From positions 1 to 7,502 of the forward strand of contig CALBPW010000005.1 of assembly GCA_937899145.1 (NCBI GenBank): a stretch of DNA of 7,502 nt, written 5' to 3'. The notes under the pieces are model-generated. The model did not search any database. It was given only the letters and a program-made list of their open reading frames with translations, and was not told the origin of the DNA. Origin of the DNA: an uncultured Bacteroidota bacterium. Its GTDB lineage: Bacteria; Bacteroidota; Bacteroidia; Bacteroidales; SZUA-534. The position numbers and the translations under genes are program-made. Shown here in pieces: positions 7,225 to 7,502 of the stretch (the first letter of the stretch is position 1; the number at the start of each line of letters is the position of its first letter).

Positions 7225-7398
7225 GAGAGTTTGTTAAATATTGCAGCGGATAAATTATAGCTATTGTTTCGTAACTGACTGATTTTAATAATGTTTGCGC
7301 ATTTCAATATATCACTTTTGATGTTCCGGTAACGGTTCGGGGTATAGTGTTATCGTGATACCAGTAGCATTTTACACCAGATACGGCCGCATTGGGCG

Positions 7399-7502
7399 TC
7401 ACCCTTCAATTTTCAACCTCTCAATTTTGCAACTATGTTCCTTAGTGTCAGCACTATAATTGATGCCGACAAATAGCATATCGCCCCGATAATGTTGCAA
7501 GA
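7399..7502 (-). CDS. C-terminal end of an AAA-ATPase-like/PDDEXK_9 family protein, partial
   Basis: An open frame enters from the window edge and gives 33 residues before a TGA at 7401-7399. It reads LQHYRGDMLFVGINYSADTK and then EHSCKIERLKIEG. The GDxLxVGINY...TKxHxCxIE pattern is, from memory, the typical end of proteins with an N-terminal AAA-ATPase-like domain (PF09820 type) and a C-terminal PDDEXK_9 nuclease-like domain (PF08011, formerly DUF1703). These are usually 500-600 residues long and present in many copies in Bacteroidetes; their cellular role is not established. Only the tail is in view. A competing minus-strand frame (stop TGA at 7415-7413) is also open to the edge and encodes a hydrophobic string, but lacks a recognisable family pattern. 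The last nine residues, KIERLKIEG, come from a short DNA duplication (AAAATTGA) and could be a lineage-specific extension. Confidence 0.68.
   Translation of the reverse strand, partial: LQHYRGDMLFVGINYSADTKEHSCKIERLKIEG

Noticed and set aside
7340..7362. GGTAT...ATACC inverted repeat as a terminator for the minus-strand gene
   Set aside because: The stem is five base pairs followed by a mismatch and G-T pairs, with no T run on either side.
7406..7433. TCAATTTT(C/G) direct repeat as an intergenic repeat or array
   Set aside because: Only two copies are present, and they fall within the coding end of the partial minus-strand gene, where they encode KIE-RL-KIE.
1..7502. CRISPR arrays, tRNA or rRNA genes, insertion sequences, phage genes
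   Set aside because: No regularly spaced repeats, tRNA-like folds, transposase motifs or phage structural genes were seen on either strand.

Overview
The window looks like the end of a short-read (probably metagenomic) contig from a member of the Bacteroidetes, most likely Bacteroidales. Evidence for the lineage: lipoproteins with an Asp-rich stretch after the lipobox cysteine, a periplasmic TPR sensor fused to a SpoIIE-type phosphatase, TAnnTTTG-like promoter boxes, A/T-rich leaders without Shine-Dalgarno sequences, and the tail of an AAA-ATPase-like/PDDEXK_9 protein, a family abundant in this phylum. Bases 1-42 are not biological: they match the 3' part of the Illumina P5/TruSeq universal adapter.

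Layout. (1) 1-42 is adapter. (2) 43-856 (minus) is the N-terminal half of a sialate O-acetylesterase-like lipoprotein, cut by the contig end; its apparent stop codon is created at the adapter junction. (3) 857-1126 is a divergent gap with no convincing promoter. (4) 1127-1750 (plus) encodes an uncharacterised protein with a possible PD-(D/E)XK-nuclease-like core. (5) 1761-3877 (minus) is a tight sufC-sufD pair for Fe-S cluster assembly; sufB and sufS are not adjacent. (6) 3878-4145 is a divergent control region with a candidate sufC promoter, two back-to-back palindromes and AT-rich inverted repeats. (7) 4146-6389 (plus) is a large sensor: signal peptide, TPRs, one membrane helix, coiled coil, PP2C/SpoIIE phosphatase. 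(8) 6536-7162 (plus) is a small putative surface lipoprotein followed by a clear intrinsic terminator. (9) 7399-7502 (minus) is the C-terminal end of an AAA-ATPase-like/PDDEXK_9 protein entering from beyond the window.

The genes do not form one pathway. The only clear functional unit is sufCD. The phosphatase is probably the output of a signalling route whose partner proteins (STAS-domain or anti-sigma-like) are not in view. I found no phage, IS, CRISPR array or RNA gene, and no strong case for a wholly new system. The most useful points are the adapter artefact, the split suf operon, the unassigned nuclease-like protein and the twin palindromes before sufC.
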